Source: Paraspadella gotoi
Lineage: Eukaryota; Chaetognatha
Assembly (NCBI GenBank): GCA_051294375.1
Contig: CM119266.1
Location: forward strand, 2,196,306-2,260,305
Length of the DNA stretch: 64,000 nt
Direction: 5' to 3'
Shown: positions 1 through 11,298 of the stretch, piece by piece
Layout: each line of letters opens with the position of its first letter
Numbering within the stretch: position 1 is the stretch's first letter
Made by a program: the position numbers and the translations under genes
The notes under the pieces: model-generated
What the model was told of the DNA's origin: nothing
The model's input: the letters and a program-made list of their open reading frames with translations, nothing else
Databases searched by the model: none

Positions 1-123
1 GGTGGCTCCATCTTCTCTTTTTCTCTTTTTCTCCGGAATCTCCGCGCATAAGGGACAATGGCGAAATTAGCCTCTAATCAAAATCCTTTCGAAAAAGGCA
101 AAAGCCAGAAAACATGGGAAGGG

Positions 124-127
124 AGGA

Positions 128-194
<67 letters not shown>

Positions 195-195
195 A
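124..195. repeat. (GAC)n trinucleotide microsatellite
   Basis: About 23 uninterrupted GAC units. A second, impure GAC/GAT array lies at about 338-425. The same motif recurs near 29.5-29.9, 37.0, 42.0, 49.3, 52.77 and 61.4 kb, so it is a general feature of this genome. Confidence 0.95.
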
Positions 196-1366
196 ACGTT
201 GACGATGACATCTACAAAGCATAAGATTATATTGACGAAAAATAAAAACGTGAAATTGTAAAAAAAAAACTACCCTATGATGGGAAAAAACATTATCGTG
301 CATAAAATGACTTAAATTAAATATGACGTTATTAAAACGACGACGACGACTACGACGAGGACGACGACTGTGACGCATACGTGTAGCGACGACGACGATG
401 ATGACGATAACGACGACGACGACAACAACAAGACCAAAGGATGGACGCGAAGGAAATCATCTGGAAAATCGGAAACGACGCGACGCCGATTGCGCAAAAG
501 TGGCTGTAGATGGGGCTATAGATGGGGCCGTAGATGTGGCTTCAGATGGGGCCGTAGATGTTGCTGTCGATTGGGACAAGGAGGTTCTGGATTATGGTGA
601 TTGGGAAGGAGAGGGACGAGGGACGAAGGGAAAGGTGAATTTAATGTAAGGTAAGGTAAGGTAACGACGAAAGCCGAAAAGGATTCATCACGAATTAGTA
701 AAACAATTTTGAGAAAGTAATTAGAGGAAAAGGTGAGTTGACGCGGGTAAGTTCATGTTTAGGAGGATTTGGGTGAGTTCAATCGTGGCGAGCTCCAATT
801 TAATGAGTTTCGGGTGAGGCGTTCGAATGAGATCATCTCGGTGAGGAATTCAAATGAGAAAGGAATCGAAGCGATCATCGCCGATGATTGACTTCGCGGG
901 GAGCGGATGGCCTCACCTGGCCACATCAGGCCTCATCTGGTCTCATCAGGCCTCATCTGGCTCCTGAAAAATCCTCGGCCTAGTGGTTCCTTGCACCCCT
1001 GCCGAAAGTAAAATATCTCTGATTTCCGTTTGAAAGCTTTCCCTGCCTTTCCCTGCCACTTTTCCACATGGTAGGGGGTCTTTTTAAGCTTGCCAGCTTC
1101 CAAGCAACTTGCTTTCTTTCCTTTAATTAATTGATTGACCGACCAAGATCGACGAATCCAAAGATATATCTCTATTTTCTCAACGTCCCTTCGGCCTTCA
1201 CCCAATTTCAAGCCCCTTCTCCATCCCTTCAAACTCCACTTCGTCATCCCACACCCCTTCCACACCCGTCGCTTCTTCCAACCGAGATTCAGGTGTCGAA
1301 TTCACTGGACCGAAAATGTAAGACGATTAAGCGACGTCGCCTCTTGATGACGTGATGTGGCGCCGA

Positions 1367-1500
1367 AGGGATGGCGTTTGATGGCGTCGCTGAGATGGCG
1401 TTTGGTGGCGCCGCTGAGATGGCGTTTGGTGGCGTCGCTGATATGGTGTTTGGTGGCGCCGCTGAGATGGCGTTTGAAGGCTTCGCTTGAATGGCGTCAC
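1367..1500. repeat. 24-bp minisatellite
   Basis: Roughly five copies of a 24-bp unit built on GATGGCGTTTGGTGGCG(C/T)CGCTGA. The period is a multiple of three and the minus strand stays open, reading repeated Ala-Pro-Pro-Asn-Ala-Ile-Ser units. I see no flanking exon signals and do not call it coding. Confidence 0.85.
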
Positions 1501-1753
1501 TTGGATAACATTTTGCCGCTCTCAGGTTTCTGAAATTAACTGCTTGATACGAAATAATTACAGAGATTGAGCAATCCATTATTTTATAATCAAACTTAGC
1601 CTTATAAACTAACAGATATAAAATTACATCGATTAATCATCAACGAATAAAAAACCATTAATTCATTTCCCAAATATATCCTGAACCATTAATTCATTCC
1701 CGCTGATTCATTAAACCATCAGCGCCACCGACGAGATTCAGCGTCGGGACAAT

Positions 1754-1942
1754 NNNNNNNNNNNNNNNNNNNNNNNNNNNNNNNNNNNNNNNNNNNNNNN
1801 NNNNNNNNNNNNNNNNNNNNNNNNNNNNNNNNNNNNNNNNNNNNNNNNNNNNNNNNNNNNNNNNNNNNNNNNNNNNNNNNNNNNNNNNNNNNNNNNNNNN
1901 NNNNNNNNNNNNNNNNNNNNNNNNNNNNNNNNNNNNNNNNNN
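1754..1942. other. Assembly gap (189 N)
   Basis: Run of N. Other gaps: 8169-8268 (exactly 100, inside the LTR element), 10790-10799, 32718-32988, 33636-33762, 34626-34874, 35396-35412, 35971-36366, 40309-40642, 54477-54501 and 55942-55951. Most of them abut GA or CT microsatellites. Confidence 0.99.
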
Positions 1943-2283
1943 GCGGACAAGCCTGTTGATTCAGTCTATAATAAGCCTAAAAACTGCCAACGGAGGAACT
2001 TAATTAGTGGACTTACGTTAGTAAGAAGCCCACGAGACGACGAGGAAGGAGAAGCAGGAGGAGGAGGTAGAGAGGAGAAGAAGGATAAAAGGGAGATTTT
2101 AAAAGAGAAAAACCGAAGAAAGAGCACCCCCCCTCTCCTCTCTTCCCCCCTTCGCTCCTCTCTCATTACAATGGAAATGGGGCAGAGAAAAAAAGGTATT
2201 CCTTTTTCTCGCTCTCCAAAAATGACGAGAGAGAGAGAGATGAGACGAGAGAGAGAAGGAGGAGGAGAGAGCAGAGCAGAGAC

Positions 2284-2314
<31 letters not shown>

Positions 2315-3234
2315 GAGACATTAGAATTAACGACGGTCGTTGGTGGGTGAGGGAAAGAGAAGTTGAGGTGGGATCGGGTAAGTGATCTCAGATGGCAAGT
2401 GGGGGGGAGAGGAAGTAGATTGCCACTGATGGCTAATTAGGGTTTCCCCTGACTGATGTCGTTTCAAATCGATTTCAATGTATTCGAATTTTTTACTCTC
2501 TCCGAGTCAGAAGAGAAAGGGAAAGACAGCAGGGGATTAGTTGGGGTCACCGTCACCTCTCGGGTATAAAACTCCCTGAGTGTTATTCGACTCTTGTTCT
2601 ACTACTAAATTTCTTAAACATCAATAAGCTCAACTGGTAAATACTAAACTAAAGTATCACGTTTGTTCTCAAAAAATTGTGTTTCATCTTCGACTTTTTT
2701 TACATTCTCTTATGATATAAACACTTAAACAGTTCGGTTGATTATTTTTTTAGCTTTTTTTGCTCTACACAAAAAGTGTTTTAAATTCCTAATCAATAGC
2801 TTGAATTTGATTTTTATAATCAGATAACTAACCAGATAATTACAGGTTCTTTCATTTCTCTAGAGTGATTCCATGTATATATTGTATTATAAAATGGATC
2901 AACAGTATTTTGAAATTTTTCTTTTTATATTGTGATGATGTGATAATTTCTTTTGACAACATTTTCAGCCGCTATGTCCCGCCTGAAGGATTGAAGTTTA
3001 GAGATAAGATTGAATTTAATCGTTCGTTTTTACTTAATTAGATTTAACTGAAACTAGAATGTTTAGAGCATTAATCGCTTCCAAGAACTAAAGAGGGCGT
3101 TCAGCCCGATAATGCTGAGGCTGGGGTGCGCTGCGCTGCGCTACGCTGCTAAATCGGCTACGGCAGCGGATGATCCGAGTGGAGAGAGAAACATTAGCGA
3201 ACATCATAAACCGTAATTGCTGCGAATTGGCCGG

Positions 3235-3236
<2 letters not shown>

Positions 3237-3268
<32 letters not shown>
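3237..3268. repeat. (GA)n microsatellite
   Basis: Pure GA dinucleotide tract. Impure GA-rich DNA also lies at about 2,230-2,320. A 12-bp repeat (TGTTGATTTACT) follows at about 3,395-3,443 in four copies. Confidence 0.95.
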
Positions 3269-3270
<2 letters not shown>

Positions 3271-4060
3271 TTAGGGCGTGGCGCTCATCTAAAGCGACGT
3301 CTCTTTTTCTCTCATCGTTTGCGGCTTGGGTGATTTGCGGAGCCGATGACGGCGCGGACTCAAATGTTCGCGGTGCCGACTTCGTGAAAGGGAGACTGTT
3401 GATTTACTGTTGATTTACTGTTGATTTGCTGTTGATTTACTGTGTTGCTATGGTTGTGGTTGTTTCTTCATTGAAGGAAGAAACTTTTATAGGCAATAAT
3501 ATTGTTTATTCGAAAATCGACACTTTTTTAAACCTAATCTCAAATATATCTATTCTTCCCATGATTGAAAAAAAAATTGTCGCGGCAACTTTTCAGCTAT
3601 TTTTTGGAATTTAAATGTAAGAATCGAAAAATAAAATTTAGATATCGAAAAATTTTGGCCTTTTGTGATTCATATGAGCTATGTCTCATTTATGTACGAT
3701 AAAAAATGATATGCAAAAGAAAATCTGTTGTCAAAGAACATACTTCCTTCTTTTTTATGTTTTATATTTTTTTTTTATTACTCAATTCCTACTCGTTTTT
3801 ATTGCTTTTTGACTTCAATGGGTATTATTAAAGAGGACTGCCTTTGATGTCTCTCATGTCAAATGGTTATTCCATCAACTCATTCAGGGATGAATCTTAT
3901 TTTATATAGAAGAAAAATCAATTTTTTTATAAAAGATGAAAGACAATATATTATTATATTGTATAGCATTAACAAATGCCTAATATGCTTTATAGTAAAT
4001 CAATCTCAAATCTGATAAAATATATTTTGGTAAAGATACAATAATAACAATAACATAAGT

Positions 4061-4425
4061 TATAAAGTAAAAAACGCCACTTTTCGAGAACCTGATCTTA
4101 CTGTCTGTCAATAAGTCAAATGCCAGTGTCAGAACGATCAAATAAATGTATTGTGAAGTGTTCAAAACCTTTAACAGTGCCAATTGATGATCAATAAATG
4201 ACTAATTATTTCAATCTTCATTTCAATTAATTACTTACTAATCTGGCAAGTGAGCAATGACCGTTTTCATGAAACCGCTATTTTGTTGAAATTAAACCCC
4301 GCCGGCTCCGCGCTTCCTCTTCTAAAACGTCTATCGCCAAATTCTAACTGCCTAGATACGCGTGTAAACAATGGTAACTAAGTACAAAACGCGTCACGTA
4401 CAAAGCTTAGCGACTATTCGGCACA
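4061..4425 (-). repeat. 3' LTR of the retroelement
   Basis: Partner of 9597-9968. The shared core includes CAAATAAATGTATTGTGAAG and CGCGTCACGTACAAAGCTTA on the plus strand. It lies at the left end of the element, next to the polypurine tract. Confidence 0.8.
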
Positions 4426-4435
4426 CTCCCCCCGG
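4426..4435 (-). promoter_or_regulatory. Polypurine tract
   Basis: On the minus strand CCGGGGGGAG runs directly into the 3' LTR start TGTGCC. This is the expected position for the plus-strand primer of an LTR retroelement, and it sets the orientation of the element. Confidence 0.6.
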
Positions 4436-4769
4436 TCGACCCTTCGACCATAACGACCGAATAGTCACACACGCGGGAGCCAGCTCTTCGCCCGTCGGCA
4501 ATGTAAAGCTTGCGATTGTCTGTTCATGACGACCAGGTGGACAAATCCGCGTCTCCTCCCCCCGTTTCCGGTCATTCCCCGCCCCCGATTTGAGTTCCGA
4601 TCCCCTTGTTCGCTTCCCCTTCGCGTCAGCGTCTCTGCGTCTCCACGTCGTGCCCCATGTTGCAGGTAAGATGGCGTCGGCTCGCGTTGTCCTCGTCGCC
4701 AGCTACGCCCGTCTTTCGCCATTCCGTTGATGCGTCGCTCGGCTTCGTCACCTTGACAACGCCTCTGCA

Positions 4770-5081
4770 TCATATTGTGATGTTCCGTTTTCTTGGATCG
4801 GCAATCTGCGTCATCCCCCGTTCGAACCGCGTCGAAGCGTCTCGTCCTCTCGCGGCGGCGCCCGGCATCGTCTCCTCGACGACGCCTGGGGCTTCCGCCG
4901 AGACATCTTTGTTCGTTGAAGGCACCTGTAGCTTTTCGGTGAGTATCAACGCTTCGAGTCTTGTGGCATCCGGCATCGTCACGCGTTGATCTTCGTCTCT
5001 CTTTCGGTCTTGGCATCGTCTCTTTGCGCACTTCCGGTCGTCGACTTGGCTGGAACCATGTCTGTGTGCGTGTGTGTGCAT
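4770..5081 (-). CDS. Retroelement ORF near the 3' LTR
   Basis: Frame of up to 103 residues. The coding-like part starts at an internal methionine (MPDATRLEALIL) about 35 codons in and ends in basic residues. A longer overlapping frame (4465-5157) is Arg/Asp-rich and looks less natural. Weak candidate. Confidence 0.2.
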   Translation of the reverse strand: MHTHAHRHGSSQVDDRKCAKRRCQDRKRDEDQRVTMPDATRLEALILTEKLQVPSTNKDVSAEAPGVVEETMPGAAARGRDASTRFERGMTQIADPRKRNITI

Positions 5082-5187
5082 AACGAGTGCTTGTGTGCAG
5101 TTCGAAACCGACCATTATAAGTTCTTTGCTCGGGCAATTCCTCCCCCCTTTTTGCACTCAAAAAATTAGTTTGTTCGTTTTTTCAGG

Positions 5188-5915
5188 TCACTGTTTAAAG
5201 TAAATTGATTCACTTAATATTAAATGCACATTAATCATTTTTAAACAATGCAATAATTTAATCATTTTGATTCGCACCGTACCGAACGTTTCGGCCTCGT
5301 CACGCTCAACGTGGCCCTCGTCAATTAACAATAACAAAAACAGTAACGACACTTCTTTTAAAGAGTTTTTATTCACGTAAATTAGTTTAAGTTCGTTTTG
5401 AATTAATTCTTCTTTTTCGAGTTGAGTCTTTGGCCCAACTTGGATAATTTTCCGTCTTGGCGGCGTGGTGGTGGCGGGAAGGCGGCGGGGGGGAGATGCC
5501 TGGTTGAGCCTGGTATTTTGCTTCTGAAGGTGCCGCTTTTGCTCGTGGCGGCGATTCTCGTCAACGACTCTTTTCCTGGCGGGTGGTCGAAAGTGAAAGT
5601 CGTGGGCTTTTCTCTGGTGACGGGTTCTCGGTAAGGGCATGAAAGCTTCTCTACTCGTCCTGTAGTTTCCCGCAGCTTGACCCAAGCCTCTCCGTATTTG
5701 CTCGTTTTTCTCCGCCTCCGTCCTCACTATTCTAGCTTGATTTCTGCTTCGATTTTTTCTGTTTTTCTTTATTCTCTTCACTCCTCGATCTGTGTCTTAG
5801 CTCTGCTCTTCTCGAACTCCCCTTTCGTTATCTCTTGCGTCTTCCTTCTTTCCCTCAACTCCATCATCTCCCATTCTCTCCCGTCTACCTTCGACTGCGT
5901 CGACGCGTTTGCCAT
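5188..5915 (-). pseudogene. Broken charged ORF of the retroelement
   Basis: An ATG frame at 5915 gives 45 residues (start MANASTQSKVDG, a charged helix) and stops at 5778-5780. The sequence continues open in the next frame to 5188. That second part is Arg/Lys/Gln-rich, and its last 50 residues turn hydrophobic. A one-base shift near 5780 would join the two parts, so this is most likely one reading frame damaged by mutation or a sequencing error. No known domain recognised. Confidence 0.35.
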
Positions 5916-6030
5916 CTTCTTGCGCCTGTCGCGTTGTCTTCATTCACTTCTTTCGTTATTCCTCGTTTGTCGCCGTCGTTGTAGTTTTTCGTCTTCGCGT
6001 ATTTCACCGCCGGATTTGCGTCGTCGAATA

Positions 6031-6426
6031 CTACGATTCGTGTCGACGTTGTTGAGGTCTGTGGTCGTCTATCGGCGCGTAGATTTGGCGTTTTCTGTTG
6101 TTTGTTGGAGGCGTCGGCGTTGCTTCGTTCGTGTCGGTCTCCATTCTCGCTTTTTTGTCCAGCAATTCATCGACGCCCTCCGGATCATCTCGATGAGTTC
6201 TCGAAGTCTTTCTCCGTCCCCTCGTGCTCTGGCTGCGCGTCTCCATCCCTTTTTGATTCTGTAAATCATGGTCTTCTTTTCCTTCGGCGCCACGAAATCG
6301 GCCATGAAATATTTTTCGTGCTGATCCGACGACGATGGGCACGCTGAAGTCGTTTAGCGCCCTCGGTGAGGTGGAGCTCCGCGTTTTAAAACTGTGCCGT
6401 GAAATCCTCTTCCGGTTCCGGTTCAC
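6031..6426 (-). CDS. Retroelement ORF, basic fragment
   Basis: Open frame of about 131 residues whose first start is GTG, so the true start is probably upstream or supplied by splicing. It is Arg/Lys-rich with a proline-rich C-terminus. An overlapping frame (6069-6305) starts with ATG (MADFVAPKEKK) and is equally open; I cannot decide between them. This ambiguity fits a decayed or frameshifted element. Confidence 0.25.
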   Translation of the reverse strand: MNRNRKRISRHSFKTRSSTSPRALNDFSVPIVVGSARKIFHGRFRGAEGKEDHDLQNQKGMETRSQSTRGRRKTSRTHRDDPEGVDELLDKKARMETDTNEATPTPPTNNRKRQIYAPIDDHRPQQRRHES

Positions 6427-6785
6427 TTTGTTTTTGTGGCGGCGTCGGCACGACGATTCGTTATTGACGTCGAGCTTCCCGCGATCGTCTCAGACTGTTG
6501 CTCGCCAAGTCTGCGAATGGAAGGGCGCCGTAACTTGTTCTTTCTTCTTCCGTCGGTTCCACCACATCGCCTTCGTCGCCATCCAGTACCCGTAGTCGTT
6601 GGCGAGCCCGATTGAGTTCCATTTTTTTGTTTAAGAGTTAGTTAATATTTAATGTTTATGTGGATTTCGTTTTAATTTAATGTCCTGTAGGAACGATTAA
6701 ATACATACGATAATCAATTCATGAAATAGTCAATTTATTTGATTGACAATTGTATACGCAATTTTAAACTGAATTGTTCCTTCTT

Positions 6786-7142
6786 TCACTTTTCCGTAAA
6801 CAAATGTCTCAGTCCTTCGAAAGCATTTTCTTCCTCCTCCTTGCGCTTTCTTTCTTTCACTTCGGCCTCGAGTTGTCGAATAATGCGTCCCCAATCGGTG
6901 CGTTGCATCCTCTCCAATCTGTCCGTGACTTCCTGATTTTCGCCAGCTCCGTCCGCGTATAGGCGCCACCCTTGACCGTTCTCGCTTTCCTCCGGACTTA
7001 ATTGTTCCACGTAAATGACTGGACCTTCAATTTCATACGGGTGCATTGGTCGTCCGATCTCCACTTCTCTCTCCAGTTCGGGCATGTCTTCTGGCTCCTC
7101 CTCTTTGTCGGTCTTCTCGACTGGTTCTTCGTTTATGCCCAT
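6786..7142 (-). CDS. Retroelement ORF, acidic 118-residue protein
   Basis: ATG-initiated frame of 118 residues, very rich in Glu in its first 30 residues. The middle section reads like a folded domain (VIYVEQLSPEES, GWRLYADGAGENQ) and the C-terminus (LERMQRTDWGRIIRQLEAEV) predicts a charged helix. It lies 316 bases downstream of the previous ORF in the same element. The short GWRLYADGAG stretch faintly resembles an RNase H beta-strand (LYTDGA) but lacks the rest of that domain. Function unknown. Confidence 0.45.
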   Translation of the reverse strand: MGINEEPVEKTDKEEEPEDMPELEREVEIGRPMHPYEIEGPVIYVEQLSPEESENGQGWRLYADGAGENQEVTDRLERMQRTDWGRIIRQLEAEVKERKRKEEEENAFEGLRHLFTEK

Positions 7143-7458
7143 TGCGTCTTAAAGTTTTCGTAAATGTCGAATGTGTGACTATCGCTAAAAAAAAACATTT
7201 AAGAAGGACGAGAGGTGAAATAATAAAAAAAAAAACGAAAACGAATAATAAAAAAAAAGTTCGTCGTCCTCCTCGTCCTCTTCTTTCCCTCGCCTCTTCA
7301 GCGGCGGAAGTGGCGCCCAAGGCGGTCGCGGTCGATTTCGTCCGACTGAAATTGAAGTTCGTTTTGTAATGCTGGATATTGACTTATTTATTCTTTCGTC
7401 GTTTAATTGTGATTAATCTATGCCTTTTCTCTTGTGTTTACTTTTATTTCTGTTCACT

Positions 7459-7995
7459 TTAAATTCCATCTTTTCTTACGCTGTCTTCGTCGTCTTCCCA
7501 ATATGGTTGAGGAGTTGGTGTCGGGAGGTAATACACCTCCTCCTCCTCGCTGTCGTCCTCCAGCTCGTCGGGGGACCTGGCGCCCCCGTCGCTCTCTTCG
7601 TCGTCGTCGTCGTGAATGATGATGACGGGGATGTCCCCGTCTTCATCGGGTTTGGGCGCGGCGTCGATGGCGGGAACGACGCCCCCCTCCGTGGTCGTGG
7701 CGACGGCGGCGTCCGACGCTGCCGGTGCAGCATTGGCGGCAGGAGCCGCATTTGCGGCGTCCGTAGCGGCGGCTGAGGCCGCTGGTGTCGCGTTTGCGGC
7801 AGGAGCCGCGTTCGCGGCGTCAGCGGCGGCGGCTGCCGGCGCCGCATCTGCAGCAGGAGCCGCGTCTGCGGCATTGACGGAGGCGGCGGTGGCGACGGCG
7901 GCGGCGTTGTCGCCGTTGTTCGGCGTGAGGGTGACGGTGACGACGGTGGCTCCGTCGACGGGCGCGTCGACCCGGATCTTGATGGTCGTTGACAT
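7459..7995 (-). CDS. Retroelement ORF, Ala-rich then acidic protein
   Basis: A complete ATG-to-TAA frame of 178 residues inside the LTR element. The first 30 residues look like a beta-rich segment (start MSTTIKIRV). A long Ala/Asn/Asp/Pro repeat region follows from about residue 32 to 105, then an acidic stretch with poly-Asp and poly-Glu, ending in a Tyr/Pro-rich tail. The repeats have an irregular period of about 15-18 bases (AADAAPAA, ANAAPAA). No conserved gag, capsid or zinc-knuckle motif is visible. Position after the 5' LTR suggests a gag-like or accessory product, which is inference from location only. It could also be one exon of a spliced product. Confidence 0.5.
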   Translation of the reverse strand: MSTTIKIRVDAPVDGATVVTVTLTPNNGDNAAAVATAASVNAADAAPAADAAPAAAAADAANAAPAANATPAASAAATDAANAAPAANAAPAASDAAVATTTEGGVVPAIDAAPKPDEDGDIPVIIIHDDDDEESDGGARSPDELEDDSEEEEVYYLPTPTPQPYWEDDEDSVRKDGI

Positions 7996-9145
7996 AATTA
8001 TAGGTGAGATTCTCTGAATTAAAATTGTTAATGAATAAATGATATGATTATCGACACAATCAAGACTAATATTGACATATATAAAAAGGAAACTTTCTTC
8101 CGATATAAACGAGTGTCATTTGTTTTTTGTTTCTCGTTCCGCCATGGTCCGCATTTCTCGGAAATGCTNNNNNNNNNNNNNNNNNNNNNNNNNNNNNNNN
8201 NNNNNNNNNNNNNNNNNNNNNNNNNNNNNNNNNNNNNNNNNNNNNNNNNNNNNNNNNNNNNNNNNNNNAGAGAGAAGATGCGATCTCCTCGTCGGCTCTT
8301 TTCGCTTACACGGATCGCTCTCTGCGGTCACGAACGTGCGTCGCCTGACCTACCGATACAAATCGTCGTCGGTACTGCTCTCATTCATACGTTTTAGCTT
8401 TTCCTTCACCATTCTTACCTTTAACTCTCGCTTCTTTCTTTTGATACTCGAATTCTACTTCTTTCTCTCCGCTTCTATATCTTCGCTTGTCGTTTTAATA
8501 GCCAACCTTTCGCTTCAATTTCCATTCTCCTTTCATTGCTTCGAAATTTCTAAATTTTTCTCTCACTCTCTTCAATTCTTCATACAACCTTCGACGTACA
8601 GCTCGCACGATGTCCGCGACGAAGGGGTGTGCACCGTGGCTGTTTTTCCCTTGACGACAGAGCTAATACTTGAATGCGTGTTGGCGACTGGGCGTTTCCT
8701 CCTCGTAACCGGCGATTCCGGCGTGTCGGCGTGCGCGAGCCAAAACTCGTACGCGCGGCAGGACTACTATGACACAAGGTGGGTTGGGGTCTTTGCGCGG
8801 GGGAACACGGCGATCCCGCCATTCCTGCAACGGTCATTAATCTCCTTCAATTCCCTTCCTCTTCCCCTCCTCAGATTCGGATTCGATTTCACGCCGGCGC
8901 TCGGATCATCCAGCAAAAAACAATAGGACAATTCCTCATTCACGACGGTAACGACCAGGCGATCCTCATTTTAAATATACTACTACTCGTCGTTCGACAT
9001 GGGTGCAATGCAATGAAATGAGATAATTCACGATACAATGTCCAAAGCGCCTCCGCGCGCCGTCCATTAGCTTTGCAAGCGGTTCGAACCGAGAAGCTCG
9101 ACCGTGCTTCATGATACCGAATCCTGAAATTCCCTAATTCATATT

Positions 9146-9403
9146 TTAATTATTTAAAAACGACGGACCCCTCGTCCGTTCATGTGTTAGGGATATTAAT
9201 AACCGTTTTTTTTCCAAGGTCTCGCTCATAGCCATCAGCCAATACGCGTAGCTGGCCATATCACTTTGACGTCGACTCGATGAAAAAACGTGTCCTTCCT
9301 TCCGGTCTCGTTCGAGAGCGGCGAGACGTCTTCGAGCGGCGTTGTCAGGGTCTCGTATACAGTTATTCGTCAATGTACGACCGGGTTCGAAAAAACTGGC
9401 CAA
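9146..9403 (-). CDS. Retroelement leader ORF fragment
   Basis: First open stretch downstream of the 5' LTR on the minus strand, 85 residues with a TTG as its only upstream start. It contains a helical, charged segment (DNAARRRLAALERDRKEGH). A further charged fragment (RRRLYEELKRVREKFRNFE) lies at about 8,480-8,640 in another frame and ends at a stop before the gap. These are probably remains of one gag-like gene. Confidence 0.25.
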   Translation of the reverse strand: MASFFEPGRTLTNNCIRDPDNAARRRLAALERDRKEGHVFSSSRRQSDMASYAYWLMAMSETLEKKRLLISLTHERTRGPSFLNN

Positions 9404-9596
9404 AAATTTATTTCCCGCGATTTTTTTTCTCCTTCGCGCAGGAACCAGTGTCCCTATCGAAGCTCGAAAGCCGCGACGCCCGAGACATTCGCGAGGTTAT
9501 TGAATTTATCTAGCTGAATTTCGGTGAACCAAAGTCCTCCTAGTTTCGGCCGTTCTCGAATGTAGTCAATGTCCACCCGAAGCTATTTAGTTTGAA

Positions 9597-9968
9597 TATA
9601 AATAAAAAACGCACTTTTACGAGACCCTGATCTTACTGTCTTCAATAAGTCAAATGCCAGTTTCAGAAACGATCCAAATAAATGTATTGTGAAGTGTTAA
9701 AAACCTTTTAACAGTGCCAATTGAATGATAATAATGACTAAATTATTCAATCTTCAATTTCAAATTAATTAACTTAGTAATCTGGCAAGTGAGCAATGAC
9801 CGTTTTCAATGAACCGTATTTTGTTGAAATTAAACACCCGCCGGCTCCGCGCTTCCTCTTCTAAAACGTCTATCGCCAAATTCTAACTGCCCCTAGATAC
9901 GCGTGTAAACATGGTAAACTAAAGTACAAAAACGCGTCACGTACAAAGCTTAGCGACTATTCGGCACA
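9597..9968 (-). repeat. 5' LTR of the retroelement
   Basis: About 93% identical by eye to the repeat at 4061-4425; most differences are one-base indels. Minus-strand start is TGTGCCGAATAGTCGC. No clear tRNA primer-binding site beginning TGG abuts its inner edge. A TGGACATTGAC stretch lies about 25 bases inward. Confidence 0.8.
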
Positions 9969-10466
9969 TAAGTTATATCCGTGATCTAAAAGGAGTTTCT
10001 TGGGAGTATCTGTATGCGTTAAATAATTTTATGCTTATGAGAATGAATATTTGTATTCTGTCTTAAGAAGGTTTTACTATTTATTAAAACCTATTTAATT
10101 GCAAAAAAAATGTATTTCACAATGAAATTAACTAATTTTTCGAATCCGCGACAATTTTTTTCCATCATGGTAACTCAATTATAAACCTTAGGCTGAATCC
10201 AAATGAAATTTAATCTGAAACCATAGTATTAAAATAAGGATTAAATAGAAAGTAAAATTCAACAATACTTAAATAAAAAAAAAATTTCGAGACGAAACAA
10301 GAAACGACAAAAGGACGCGATGCGTAACGTCGACGCAAACGTTCAATTATGTCGACGCAGAAGCGACTTGCCGACTTAAAAGTCACACAGTTACGTGAGA
10401 GAGATTCGGCGCACAACCCATCCAACGCCGACACGAAACGAGTCAACATTGCCGGTACGCAAACCG

Positions 10467-11206
10467 TCACCGCCCGCTCCCGCAGCGAAAACAGACGCCG
10501 AGCGCCACGATAACGACGACAGCGTCCAGCGGCGTCGTTCTGACGTCTGCAGCGCCGCTCAAAACCATACCGCTACTTTTGCTGCCAGCGAGGCTCTTGC
10601 CGCCGCCGGTTCTCTCGCCCGCCGCTTCGGAGGAGATTTCCGAGGCCTTCTCCGCTGTTTAAATGAGGAGTGAGTGATGGGAGTCAGTTCACTGAATCAC
10701 TGAATCACTGACGGATTTAGCCTCGCTTCTTACGCTTTTACAGTTATTGAGATATTTTTCAAAACAATCTCTCTCTCTCTCTCTCTCTCNNNNNNNNNNA
10801 ATGAACAGCGACCTCCGCCTTCCTCATTCACTCCAGCACTCACGGTTGGAAGGGAGACGGTTGCACCGGCTGCTGGAGATGTTGGCCCTTTCCAGCATAG
10901 TTTCACAGGCGCGACAGCTTGTGGTGCAAATCCCGTTCTGAGCTCCTGAAGATTAACTTCGTCGTGTCAAATTTATTTGTTTTTATTTGTCAATCGGTCA
11001 AGTCTTCTCTGTTTTTATACGAAACAGTTCTTTGAAAGTTTGCACCAATTCATTGAAAGGGAAGCCTGGTGCTCGCTGCTAAGGGAGTGAATAAACTATT
11101 TGGGAGTCCCTTTAGGAATCTTGGAGGGTCCTGCTATGTTATCATATTGTAAGAGGGGTGGAGGTCTTGACCCACAATGAGCTGTAACTATTCATTTAAT
11201 GAATAT

Positions 11207-11298
<92 letters not shown>

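Larger units (their letters stand above)
1..4055. other. Gene-free repeat-rich flank
   Basis: I find no convincing gene here. Open frames in this stretch are short and dominated by simple repeats such as poly-Asp/Val/Thr runs from GAC/GTC tracts. It holds GAC arrays, a 24-bp minisatellite, a 189-base gap, GA tracts and an AT-rich stretch from about 2.5 to 4.0 kb. A repeat of about 20 bp built on CCTCATCTGG lies at roughly 900-960. Confidence 0.6.
4061..9968 (-). mobile_element. LTR retroelement, minus strand, no recognisable RT
   Basis: Two direct repeats of about 365 and 372 bp bound a 5.2-kb interior. The sequence TAAGT sits immediately outside both ends (4056-4060 and 9969-9973), a 5-bp target-site duplication. 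On the minus strand the LTR begins TGTGCCGAATAG and is preceded by a G-rich purine tract, so the element is read right to left. The interior is markedly more GC-rich than its flanks. It carries several short Lys/Glu/Arg/Ala-rich ORFs on the minus strand, some broken by stops or frame changes. I could not find a YxDD reverse transcriptase motif, an integrase HHCC pattern or a CCHC knuckle, although a 100-N gap at 8169-8268 hides some sequence. It may be a non-autonomous element or a decayed gag-only one. The family (Gypsy or Pao type) cannot be assigned. Confidence 0.75.

Noticed and set aside
933-1265. 110-residue minus-strand frame
   Set aside because: Composition looks mixed, but there is no domain, no splice context and no duplicate, and a plus-strand frame is also open. 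Likely chance.
8072-8926. 284-residue plus-strand frame in the LTR element
   Set aside because: It crosses the N gap and is antisense to the element. The minus strand here encodes charged gag-like fragments.
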